A stretch of DNA of 64,000 bases from Paragonimus westermani (taxonomy: Eukaryota > Platyhelminthes > Trematoda > Plagiorchiida > Troglotrematidae). Below are positions 50,572-59,483 of the stretch, piece after piece. The notes under the pieces were generated by a model. That model was not told the origin of the DNA. It worked only from the letters and a program-made list of their open reading frames with translations, and made no database searches. The stretch is taken from the NCBI GenBank assembly GCA_008508345.1, contig QNGE01000137.1, forward strand, positions 347,008 to 411,007, written 5' to 3'. Each line of letters opens with the position of its first letter. The first letter of the stretch is position 1. A program made the translations under genes and the position numbers.

Positions 50572-50754
50572 CTACCGCCTTTGGAATCGTTGAACGATCG
50601 GCTGTCGGTAATGTGCAAGAAGGTTGCGTTTGTCACATCTCGGTGGGATAACACTAACCTCTGCGCCCGTGTCAATGAAAAAATTCCAGTCGGTGGAACG
50701 GTCGAACACGAAAAGTAGGCGGCGGTTTAAGGAAACATGAACAGCCATCGCCAT
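50572..50754 (-). pseudogene. Gypsy aspartic protease remnant
   Basis: RLLFVFDRSTDWNFFIDTGA is followed by EVSVIPP. The DTGA active-site triad and its beta-strand context are intact, but the frame is lost soon after, before the rest of the protease fold can be read. DTGAEVSVIPP is characteristic of CsRn1-type gypsy elements as I recall them. Confidence 0.82.
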
Positions 50755-50769
50755 TACTGTCTTACTTCA

Positions 50770-51205
50770 GCAGTTACCGAAAGGAAATTATTTTGAGCAA
50801 AATTGTGTGCCCTACTCCAACGGGCCGCTTTAGAACCAACTTGACAATGATAACGGCACACGTTCCGATCAACCAGTCGTTTCCTGAGAGATTGGCAGCA
50901 TTAGGGTGAGTCTCTCGGCTGTGTTGCCAGTTGCCTAGTGAATGCAGAGAGCTGGACGTTGACGACGGAGAACAGTTGTTCGAACGAATCCGGTTCCGCT
51001 TGCCAGTTACTGCTCGACGAAAGCTCCAAAGGAGGTGAATTAGATATCGCGCGGCCTTGAAAATCCTCGGATACATCGTTAGCCAGCTGGGCCAGTTTTT
51101 GATGTGGTGTGCCCTTATTGAGTACAGACAATACCTCTCGGATATCGTTTAGCATATTTTTGTACCGTGGCTGGCGCACAATTGGTTCGTTTCACGTGCG
51201 TTTGC
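50770..51205 (-). pseudogene. Gypsy Gag C-terminal part
   Basis: NMLNDIREVLSVLNKGTPHQ, then KLAQLANDVSEDF and LFSVVNVQLSAFTRQL match the end of the capsid region and the coiled segment before the zinc knuckle. After a frame change, CRYHCQVGSKAARWSRAHNF corresponds to the CHCC-type Gag knuckle, with its two last cysteines replaced. It is joined at 51206 to the 3' end of a LINE, so gag is split. Confidence 0.65.
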
Positions 51206-52749
51206 TTTGAAGCCAGGTAATAAATAAATAAATAATATATATTTCCCAACGCATGTGTGAGAAGCACGCTTGGTTACGCGCGATCACTGTGGATATTTGC
51301 AAACCATACATAAACGAATACTTTAACAGTAGCACGAACGTGAAGTTTCTTGCAAGAATTACGTAGTCAAAGAGGGAACGACTGTAGTTTATGGAAATTT
51401 CATGCACGCAACAGAGGAATAGGTAGTTCGCTTAGTTCACCGATTCAGTCTCAAAAAAATGGGATGTTACACTAATTCACTGTTTACAAGGTTGTATGAT
51501 GAGCGATTTTTCAAATATTTCAAGGTCACTCCGGGAGGGTGTCCAAACGCACCTTTGAAATTTTTTGCTGTTATGGAATAAAACTGGCGTTCGGAAATTG
51601 TCAAGATAGATCGGCTTTGGCGAGGAATGGCGGAAAATCCCAAAATCAAGCAGATTTCAACGCAGGATTTCGCCGATTGCTCGACAACGTCACAAAGTTG
51701 AACATCTCGTGAACCGTTCAGCTTAGACGAAGTTCCGTGCGTCCATCCGTCGCAGAACCATTTCCTCGCTCAATGGATAAAATGGGAATCGGGAGGGAGA
51801 ACGTAATTCCACACGTTAGATGAGAAAATATGGGGTTATAACATTTACTACGACAGGCAATATATATGGGGAATTTTTGACAAAGAACTCGTTCGATATT
51901 ATTATTTTTGCTATGATAACTGGAATATATAACCCTATCTATTGTTTGTTGTGGTATTTTACTATGCACTCGAGATTTATCCGGGTAAACGGGTAATTGA
52001 GTCGACGGTTTGGAGGGCCGCATGAAATGTGCGTGACAACTAAATATCACATGACATCGTTCTGTTGGACTTATTATTAAGTGCCCAGTGCACATTTCAT
52101 AGCAATTTGGGCATTGCATATACATGAGTAAACACGTCATTAAAATAATGTTGGGTGTCAAAGGCCAAGTGCTAAATGATCTTGTGAGTAAGCCATATAA
52201 CAAACCGTTTCAAGTGGGCTGTTCTCGACAGGCGTTAGACAGCAGATTGATTGTCTGCGTATTACGCATCTGACGACTAAATGTTTTTCGGACCACACTC
52301 AAAAAGGTCGTCAGGTGATACAGAGAGTTTGAAGATGGACATCGTGTTTGTTAACGTAAGATAGCTGTCCAAACCCTTTTTAAAACGCTGAATGTTGTTA
52401 CTGGCTCTGACCTCACTTGGAAGTTTATTCCAAATGTAGGAATACTTTACTAGGAAGAAGTTTGCATGTATATTCTTCCGGGATATCAGGGTTGGCAAGG
52501 TGAAATCCTTATTTCTCAGACTATATGGAGGGCTGTGTTGTAAGCGGACGTTGATCGCTGGAGTAATCGCATCCGAATGTATGAGTTTATACAGCAGCGT
52601 CAAGTTCAGCTTTAGTCTACGCAGCCAAAGGGGATCAATGCCAAGTTTTTCACAACGTTGTCTATAGGTGAGCGAAGAGGAATATCCTGATAAGCTTTTG
52701 GTAAACGATCGTTGAAGGTTTTCTAATACAAGCCTGTCGGAGAGGTCGT
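51206..52749 (-). mobile_element. LINE (CR1/jockey-like) 3' end, copy B, inserted in gypsy gag
   Basis: The 3' end with TTTA units (51211-51226) abuts gag at 51205. The sequence is nearly identical to 42066-43325 up to 52471 and then extends about 280 bp further upstream. Gag sequence resumes directly at about 52750, so this is an insertion into gag in the same orientation. Because it interrupts an old, heavily mutated gypsy element yet closely matches copy A, it is much younger than its host element. Confidence 0.85.
52277..52748 (-). pseudogene. LINE RT C-terminal part, 5'-truncated
   Basis: The frame is open from the junction near 52748 to the stop at 52277. It reads LVLENLQRSFTKSLSGY, LTYRQRCEKLGIDPLWLRRL, LLYKLIHSDAI, the LRNKDFTLP block, then WNKLPSEVRASNNIQRFKKG and the ECGPKNI end. 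This is the C-terminal half of a CR1/jockey-type RT protein, beginning well after the catalytic YADD box. Catalytic domains are absent because of 5' truncation. The remaining frame has no stop, consistent with recent insertion. Confidence 0.85.
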
Positions 52750-53010
52750 GGATGATTTCTGGCGTCCAACACTACTCCCGCCAAGGTTTTTGCAGGTTCC
52801 GTTCATCGGATGCTGCGTTTCATCCGATGACTGCGGCCCTCCAGGTATCATACAGGCTACCACTGAGCCGAGTTTAGAAAACTTCGGCGACTTCGGTAGC
52901 GACCTCTACTGAGAGGCTTACAAATATAAAATTATACACGAGTCACTGCTAGCGTATTCATTCAGACTGAATGAGTACCTCGACTTGAGCAAACCAAATT
53001 TTAGGATCAC
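52750..53010 (-). pseudogene. Gypsy Gag N-terminal part
   Basis: With several stops, a minus frame reads DPKIWFAQVEVLI, then SVEVATEVAEVF, LYDTWRAAVIG and NAASDERNLQKPW. This is the recognisable capsid start of CsRn1-type Gag ('W..QVE..F', 'EV..EV.D', 'YD.LKAAV..R...SDE..LQ'). It continues in order with the Gag C-terminal part at 51205 once the LINE is removed. The catcGGATG...CATCCgatg hairpin at 52806-52831 lies within it. Confidence 0.6.
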
Positions 53011-53239
53011 ATCAATCAAACTGAAAAGTTTGACGTAAGCCGCATTTTAGTAGGCGGTATGAATAGGTTCGTAAACAGCTGTGTTAGAGGGAGAATCTCT
53101 CACAAAGTGGATCGGACCAAATAAAGAGGCAAAGGGGGTTTTCTGAGAGTTATGTAGCTATGTGGAACGAAGGCCATTGACCATGGAATTACCAAGTATG
53201 TGGTGAAATGAATAGTTTGAACAACAGTGTTGCAAGGCA

Positions 53240-53500
53240 AGTTCGGTGATTTACAGTAGCTTTCCACAACGGATTCCACCACACTGAATCCGCTGTGTTT
53301 TGAATAAGTTCTTCCTTTTGATAACAAGGAAATCCCTGCAAATTTGGTTCTTTCAGAAGGACGAAAATGATGTTGCCACGGTTGGTCCACGATAGCAACG
53401 ACCGCGTGAACGCAAGAGGCGGAAAGCGCGAGGACGAAGTGTGTATTTAATTAGACAATGAAAGAGCCGTTTACATTTGCAATAAACATAAGGGGTGGGA
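53240..53500 (-). repeat. Gypsy 5' LTR remnant (diverged)
   Basis: Partner of 46815-47090. It lies upstream of gag on the minus strand, as a 5' LTR should. Boundaries are approximate because divergence is high. Confidence 0.5.
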
Positions 53501-54170
53501 AGAATGGTATGAGATAAGAAAGCATTGATGTGAACTGATCTACAAAGTAGAGCCTCCTTTTTGTGTCATGCGTGCTAGCTGTTTCATGTGCCGAAGTGGC
53601 TGCGGCGGCTCACGGTCGTCAGCTCAACCACACTCATATTCTCGAGAATATGCTGGCGATCTGACAAGACAATGCGCTCATTTATGGCTACCAAGAGTTG
53701 CTGGTAGGGCCTCGTGGACTACGATAACTCCAGAATGACGACTACCTCGACAAAGATGTGACGTGGAAGTGCAACAACTACAGGGTAGCTCCGAACTAAT
53801 TTGCCGCAACGCAAATGCAGCTTCTTACAGGACAGGCCACGATTCAGTATTGTTCTGTCGGAGGGATGTAGTTGCTACTGGAATCGCATTGTCCAGAGCG
53901 CTTGGAAAAGCTTGAGGTTGGTCCCCCCTTATAGCAGAATCGATAATGAATCGAGTTAAAAATGGGTATATGTGGAGTGAACAAAAACAGCAGCTCACAT
54001 TTACACAAAGGCAGGCTTGTGTAAAGAAAATACTTGCGTGTGCTCACTGTTCAATGCGTGGCTATTTAATATTTTTCAAAGCGGGAATTCACCTGACGCG
54101 AAAGGCAGAACAGCCGCTGAGGGTAGAAATCGAACATTTACCTGGAAAAATTTATAGGACGTCTCTTACA
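53501..54170. other. No recognised gene
   Basis: It contains a perfect 18-bp palindrome CATATTCTCGAGAATATG at 53635-53652. Otherwise nothing I can name. Confidence 0.5.
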
Positions 54171-54402
54171 ACGCTATAAACGGCACTGTCAAATGAATTA
54201 GCTATAGAGGCTTGAGATCAGCCATCGATGGACAAGTGTGTGTAGTTCGGGCCAGCGCCACACTGTCACGTGGAATGCAGACAAAAAGTTGGGCGACGTG
54301 CACCGTGCAAACATTCTGAATAGAATTTACAAAATCTGCAACCATGAGTTTCGGAACTATTTCGCACATCATACCGTGGGCAGGCCAATGAAGTCTCCAG
54401 AT
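54171..54402 (+). repeat. tRNA-like SINE candidate, copy 1
   Basis: It is homologous to 57581-57828 over about 230 bp. It carries an A-box-like TAGCTATAGAGGCTTGAG (54199-54216) and a B-box-like AGTTCGGGCC (54244-54253). The 45-bp spacing between box starts is that of a real tRNA. The 3' part (CATGAGTTTCGGAACTATTT and onward) is unrelated to tRNA, as in a SINE body. No clear poly(A) or target-site duplication was found. Confidence 0.5.
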
Positions 54403-55778
54403 TCGTGTCGACGTCGGCCTGGCTAAACAGGCAGTCGGCCAAAAGGTTTGCGAGCCCACTTTCCGTTAGATAGCGTGATGCAAATGCCAGCCAAAACATC
54501 TCACGACAAATTTCGTGCTTTCTCATCTGGTTTGAACGTATTGATATAACAACTGAAACCATTTCATGTAACGCATTCCGCGTGGCACACCCTAGAAAAT
54601 CTATACCAACGGACAGAACCTTCGTGATCTCCACGCGAACCGCGCCGTTGAAGTGAAATCCGACACACGTTGTACCCTCCGCTCATATTCTTTTGCTTCT
54701 TGGTGGTTTTCTTTAACGTAATGAAACGGCCTAACAGAACATACCGGTTTTCTTCAAAATGTGGACTTGGTGCGCCTGAACTTTATCCACAGGTGATAAT
54801 GTGTGGATTAATGAAAATTTCATTGCCCCCGACTGCTTCACCTTTGGCTAAGCAGCCCGTCGCATCCTTCAACAACAACGCATGGCCAATAACTGCGATT
54901 TCTTTAGTCTTCATAACTCAACCATACGATGCATCTGTATTTTCGGCAGCACAGAATGCAATCGTTCCAGTACGAGTTTTTAAAACTGGTGACGTCATGA
55001 ATTATCAATGATGACTTCACTGAAAGGTGTGAAAGGGGGAATGAAGACGAACTCGTCACCACCAGGGTTGAGGACATACTTGCATATGATGAAGTGCAAG
55101 GACTACATCTAAATGGTGGTGGATATGCCCGGGTCCCGATGAATGCAACAATTGGATGAGAGCGCATGTGGATAGAAACCACGCACGTGTACAGAGAGCT
55201 TATGGAAAATGTTGCCTTTTCGTTTTTGGTGGGTGAAGTACGGCTTTTTGCTTTTCAAAACGTAAGTGTCCGGGCACGCGCAGGAATAAAACACCTGCAG
55301 CCTACGACGAACGTGTCAAGATTCCAGTCAGTTGAGCTACGTGGATTGGTATCATCCGGCGTTGCACCGCTGCACTGTGTGTTGATGAGTATAGGATATT
55401 CGAATACTCCACTGTGCATTTGGGTAGCCGGCTCCATCGTTCTCTTCACAAAACGTAGGATACTGTTCATGAACCTCTCAAAGTGAAATGCCCAATACAG
55501 GTGGGAGAGGCAATGCACACTATGAACCAGTCGGCCGTCCCCATAGAGATAACCGAATCGATCTACCAATTTAACGGGTAGAAACCGGGCACGTTTAGTT
55601 ACTTAGTGAACAACGGTTAATAAGCCCGCGGTGACGAAGCCGATATTGTGAAATCCAGCCAACACATTTGGGAGGCCCCTGACAAACTGACAGTAATGAC
55701 AGACCGCAGACCACAAAACAGAGCCGCACTCACCACACACGAAATATGTAATGCGCGACGGAGTAGAAGCACTAAGGT
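54403..55778. other. No recognised gene
   Basis: Overlapping frames of 104-122 codons on both strands show no domain. No shared repeat was found. Confidence 0.4.
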
Positions 55779-55961
55779 ACACCGTCCCTCTGAGGGACGG
55801 GAGTGCAGTGCGAATCTGGAATGGTAACAAAAACCGGAACAGCATGAGCCTGAGGCCAAGTAAGTCATGCACACAACTCACTGAAACGAAAACCAAATGG
55901 CGTCAATCACACGACAGCGAGGTGCGTTGCAAATCAACAGGACGGCGGACGCGCGTTCGCT
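55779..55961 (-). repeat. Second copy of the 44553-44838 dispersed repeat
   Basis: It shares AGCATGAGCC.GAGGCCAAGTAAG and CATGCACACAACTCACTGAA with the 44636-44812 segment. It includes a hairpin CCGTCCCTCTGAGGGACGG (55782-55800) that the other copy lacks. Homology may extend further left but becomes unclear. Confidence 0.5.
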
Positions 55962-56046
55962 GAAGGCACCGATCAAAACAAACGCAGAAAACTAGCGGTA
56001 GTCAAGGACGCGTGTAAACGAAATGTTGTGACAATTATAATTAATT

Positions 56047-56200
56047 ATTGTGGCAATATATTTCAGAAGTTTTATTGCATGCGCTTAACAACTAGGATGA
56101 GTGTGGTATTCAATATTTCTTATTAATAAAATTTTTTGAATACCACACTCATTCTAGTTTTCAAGCACATGCAATAAAACTTCTGAGGTATATTGTCAAT
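56047..56200. repeat. Foldback element, about 65-bp inverted arms
   Basis: Arms 56047-56113 and 56137-56200 are inverted copies (about 90% identical by eye) around a 23-bp AT-rich loop. They share CAGAAGTTTTATTGCATG and GAGTGTGGTATTCAA. A MITE or foldback hairpin is the simplest reading. A separate near-perfect 28-bp palindrome centred on GAATTC (56204-56231) follows immediately. Confidence 0.88.
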
Positions 56201-56231
56201 AGGCGAACCGAATGAGAATTCTCATTCAGTT

Positions 56232-57229
56232 CACTAATTGTGTGGCCAACTGTTGGTCAGGTGTTGCCCAACATTTCGGAGTCAGCCATGCGTTTGCTGG
56301 GTATGATCATCGGGAGGCCCCATGGGCGCAAAGACCAATCTCTGCCAACCTTTGATCTCATTTATTATTAGTTGCGACAGCCAGCAAGTCGTCCATAGTT
56401 CAACGTTTTATTCACCCCTATTTTGTCCGCCTGAGGAGATACATCGATTCGCTTCTTCTTGATTATGAAACCTTGGACCAAAGCTACTCTTTGTATCAGA
56501 GCGCAACTCAGAAATCGGAAGATTTTTTGTGCCGCATACGTTCTCTTTTCAGTCACTCCTCCCGCGCAGAATACATTGTCTCCCTGATGTTCGTTCCCAC
56601 TTTTTACAAAGCATGAGCTTACGGATATCTCGGGGATCTGAGTGCGTTCCACGTGGCGCAGGCTGTAAATAAGTAAACACACCAAAAACACAGAAAAATA
56701 TTCTTCTCACAGCCCGCGATAGCAAAACTTATTTCAGCATACTGAATGGCTAAGCGCAAAACTTCGGCCTCTTACTCGCGAATGCCCGACGGGCAAACTA
56801 TAGCTGACATCTTAGATATGGCTGATTTTTCGGAGAGTACAATCTACAGTCTAAGATGTCATCCCGTCGAACAGGCATCCTTAGCTACCGTTGCAGAATT
56901 TCCGTCAACCACTTGTTACCATCCAGCCTTCTACGCCAGATGTTGGAGACTTTACGGTCAAGAATACTCCATGCCGTGCAATGGGTTCTCACGTGATCCA
57001 TTCCAGAAGTCCCGAAGAAGCGGCTGTTAGTCTAGTAATGATGTATATTTCACAGCGCATATGTGAGGAGCACGGTGAAATATGCCCGATCATCGCAGAG
57101 GATCACGGGTGATACAAAACAATAAGCGATTTACCGATTGAAACAGGGGTTCGCAGCAGGGACCCAAATTTCCCGAATCCAGTCGCTGTTTCTTCATCAG
57201 TGTCAGCAGCCTTCTGTTGATAAACTGAG
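56232..57229. other. No recognised gene
   Basis: A 94-codon plus frame (56746-57030) precedes the LINE endonuclease fragment and could be a decayed upstream part of it, but I cannot read endonuclease motifs in it. Confidence 0.35.
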
Positions 57230-57480
57230 CATCCATTTCTCACATAGAATGCGAAAGCGGATTCTCGACCTCCTCATCGATGCTGATACGTTGGGAAGCG
57301 TGGACACAGTACGTCAGCGTCCCGACGTGGCATCATTTTGGTCAGATTCCCTCTCTGCTCAACCTAGTCATCACTACCGAGAGCCACCTGATCATCAAAC
57401 CGCCACTTGGACATAGTGACCACCATTTTCTAACCTTTTCTTCTTATCTGCTACTATTTAGTGCTAATCGCATTAGGCCG
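57230..57480 (+). pseudogene. LINE AP-endonuclease C-terminal fragment
   Basis: One plus frame reads RILDLLIDADTLGSV. After a +1 shift near 57300 the next reads FGQIPSLLNLVITTESHLI and PPLGHSDHHFLTF. 'FLD.L...GL.Q.V...TR...Q.PS.LDLVIT' followed by 'GHSDH' is the end of the apurinic/apyrimidinic-type endonuclease of CR1/jockey LINEs. The SDH catalytic triad residues are kept. Upstream parts are missing or unreadable. The RT of a like-oriented LINE follows at 58051, and a SINE candidate sits between them. Confidence 0.72.
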
Positions 57481-57580
57481 CGTTTTCCCCAGGTACGCAA
57501 CTGTCAGACGCGAAAAGCAAAAGGCCGTTGAGGAGGGAGACCAAATCTTTATCCGACGAAGTGTACAGGTGGTCTCTGGT

Positions 57581-57828
57581 AGCGCTATAAGAGGTACCGA
57601 CACGCGAAATAGCTAGAGAGGTTAGAGACCGGCCGCCGACGAGCGAGTAAAGCGGAAGAATGTGACACGTGTATCCTTCGGGTTCGCGCCATGGTCACAT
57701 GACATGTAGACAAACAATCGGACAGCATGCACCATGCGAGCTTTCTTAATAGCCTAGGTACAATATGCACCTACGAGTTTTGGAACTATTTAACACACCA
57801 TACCGCAGGCAGGTCAGTGAAATCTCCA
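57581..57828 (+). repeat. tRNA-like SINE candidate, copy 2
   Basis: Diverged direct copy of 54171-54402. A-box-like TAGCTAGAGAGGTTAGAG is at 57610-57627 and B-box-like GGTTCGCGCC at 57681-57690. Both match the pol III consensus better than in copy 1, but box spacing is 71 bp because of about 26 extra bases. It lies between LINE endonuclease and RT fragments, so it may have inserted into that LINE. Confidence 0.52.
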
Positions 57829-58050
57829 GGCCGCTACAACTCAGTGCGATAATGTTAGGATCCGTGAAATGCACATTTTCATGCGTTTCATTTGGGATTT
57901 TCACTTGTACTGTTTTACTAAAACTTGCCCTAACACGCCTCATACCAGTTTTTCCATTATTTTTGTACGAAAGGATACCGACTCTCTTTCTCTTTCATCC
58001 AGCATGAAATCCTTTTTAATTGGTCATGCATAACAAACATACCTATTTTC

Positions 58051-58335
58051 GTGGATAGTCAGACGGAAGCCAAAGACAATGGCCTCACCTCAAATGCTAT
58101 CATCTTTGACTTCGCCAAGGATTTCGACCGTGTCCCACACGGCCCCCTGAAACACAAACTGGAAGCCTATGATATTCGGGGAGAGGTTCCTCGCTGGATC
58201 GCCTCTTTTCTTAATAATAGAACTTTTAGAGTTGAAACCATATCAGACCTTTTGTCTCCCTCTTTCATTTCTGCTGGAGTTCACCAGGGATCAGTGCTAG
58301 GTTTTCTATTATTCCTCATCTTCATTGGGGATTTT
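58051..58335 (+). pseudogene. LINE reverse transcriptase fragment, motifs A and B
   Basis: NAIIFDFAKDFDRVPHGPLK contains RT motif A, with D in FDFAKDFD. It is followed by HKLEAYDIRGEVPRWIASFL, LNNRTFRV and HQGSVLGFLLFLIFI (motif B region). This is the palm of a CR1/jockey-type LINE. The frame leaves the family at about 58335, where minus-strand sequence of a different gene begins. Motif C (YADD) is not here, but a compatible fragment lies at 61754-62062, beyond the DNA transposon. Both parts have a 'SVL.G' block, so they overlap slightly and may come from two related LINEs. Confidence 0.82.
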
Positions 58336-58339
58336 ACAG

Positions 58340-58475
58340 CTGCCTTCAGCATGTTGATTACACAAAGCGTTCACCTCCAACCGAATAGCGTTCAATTCCT
58401 CACGTAAACGAACGTTTTGAGCAATCACGTTGTTGTTAAATCGTGAAAGGTGTTCTGTAATTGTCACCATCATGG
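58340..58475 (-). CDS. Spliced gene, last readable exon (coiled coil)
   Basis: The exon begins after a TTAG acceptor at 58476. It reads, in the frame set by the preceding exon, MMVTITEHLSRFNNNVIAQN then VRLREELNAIRLEVNAL, a heptad-like leucine/asparagine pattern typical of a coiled coil. It runs to about 58345, where the LINE RT fragment on the other strand begins. The expected C-terminal domain is therefore missing from the window. It belongs with the exons at 58514-58580 and 59057-59273. Confidence 0.5.
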
Positions 58476-58513
58476 CTAACGCATATCGCGGACGAAAGAA
58501 ATCGGTGATTACC

Positions 58514-58580
58514 TTCCAGGTTGTCTAATCTGTCGGCAATAGGACACTTGGAAAGCTCCGAACTCCCTTTCTGAGACACT
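58514..58580 (-). CDS. Spliced gene, internal exon
   Basis: It reads VSQKGSSELSKCPIADRLDN then LEG. A GCAG acceptor lies just upstream on the minus strand (ATATAGCAG). Its GGAAG|GTAATC donor is followed by a 37-bp intron (58476-58512) ending TTAG. Splicing there keeps the frame into the coiled-coil exon. In DUF4806-associated proteins a short low-complexity linker and a coiled coil occupy this position. Upstream linker exons between 58600 and 58920 are likely (frames with a PPPPP tract and MMSDFMDDIDNVPG occur there) but their borders are uncertain. Confidence 0.45.
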
Positions 58581-58890
58581 GCTATATTGCATGCATGTGA
58601 AAGTGAGCGGGTTGTCATGGAAACTACTTACCTTCGTGCCTCTACTGGACGAGGGCGATCGAAGAGGTGGGGTTTTTATGAAGGAACTGTAGAGGTGACT
58701 GGTACACTCAGGAGGAATTACCTGGTGACAATGAGGTTGTTCGCGGCGGTGACGTTATCCACGGATGAAAGGGGTATACGGCCTCTGGAGGGCGGTTCCC
58801 CGGACTTGTCGTCCAACGGGGGTGGAGGTGGGGAGTATTAGATATCCGGTAAATAATTCTTGTTACCTGGAACATTGTCGATGTCGTCCA

Positions 58891-59056
58891 TGAAGTCAGA
58901 CATCATCGTAGGTATTCTACGTGAAATGCGTTAGGGTGTGGGAAACATAAATTTTACGCTTCCCTTGTCGATTCATGAAAAGAGTGGCGTCCGTCGATAG
59001 GATGTCAGATAGCTGCTCCAGGAGGCTTCCGTATCTGCATGCATTTTCGAAATTGT
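58891..59056 (-). CDS. Spliced gene, second exon of the N-terminal domain (3' border uncertain)
   Basis: After the 33-bp intron the frame continues DNFENACRYGSLLEQLSDIL then STDATLFMNRQGKRK. This matches the tail of the N-terminal domain of DUF4806-associated proteins ('Y..A...L..A...SDL.S'). The donor is unclear. GTAAAA near 58961 with an acceptor TTTCACGTAG would give a 41-bp intron but breaks frame, so either the border is elsewhere or the gene is mutated. A further open block, MMSDFMDDIDNVPG, ends at a CCAG|GTAACA donor near 58876. Confidence 0.5.
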
Positions 59057-59089
59057 CTAAATAAAGGAAAGGTAATCAATTTCGCTTAC

Positions 59090-59273
59090 CGGTAATACGG
59101 TGGACTTTCACCTTGTACAGTTTACCTTCTTGTAGAGCAGGCGCTACTTCCAGAAGCAGCCTGTTATGTTGCTTCCCGCTCACTCCAGGCCACAAAGTGT
59201 AACCTGGCTTGGTAACCCACGACTGGTGAGTAATGCCAACCGTGTTGTCGTCGAACTCAACCACGTGATACAT
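59090..59273 (-). CDS. Spliced gene, N-terminal exon of DUF4806-associated type
   Basis: After an AAAATTTTAG acceptor, the exon starts ATG and reads MYHVVEFDDNTVGITHQSWV, TKPGYTLWPGVS and KLYKVKVHRIT. The pattern 'Y.VVEF.D..V..V..SW......WP' with a following 'Y.V.V..I....' is the N-terminal module of a family of animal uncharacterised proteins that often end in a DUF4806 domain and are frequent near transposons. The exon is 184 nt (phase 1) and ends at ACCG|GTAAGC. A 33-bp intron (59057-59089) ends TTTAG and keeps the frame. It is co-directional with the transposase upstream. Function is unknown. Confidence 0.65.
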
Positions 59274-59483
59274 CTAAAATTTTGAAGCTGATCAAATGCG
59301 ATTATGATTACATCACGTCAACATAAAAAGGAAGAACGTCGGGCGTGGAATGTTTCAATTTACGATAATATACAGGTATGTACAATTGAGTAAAAAAATG
59401 TGCTGGTCATTCAAAGGTAAAAGCAATCCTTTGCACTGAATTAGTTTATGTTCAACCCACGTACTGTCCACATACAGGTGGAA

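Larger units (their letters stand above)
46815..53500 (-). mobile_element. Decayed Ty3/gypsy LTR retrotransposon (CsRn1-like), with LINE inserted in gag
   Basis: On the minus strand the order is diverged LTR (about 53500-53240), gag, protease, RT, RNase H, integrase, diverged LTR (about 47090-46815). Removing the LINE at 51206-52749 leaves about 5.1 kb, the usual size for CsRn1-type elements. The protease motif DTGAEVSVIPP, the RNase H/integrase context and the CHCC-like gag knuckle suggest that clade. Multiple frameshifts, stops and catalytic substitutions show that it is dead. The two LTR segments align over about 260 bp with many substitutions and small indels, so the insertion is old. Exact element ends could not be fixed. 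Confidence 0.8.
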
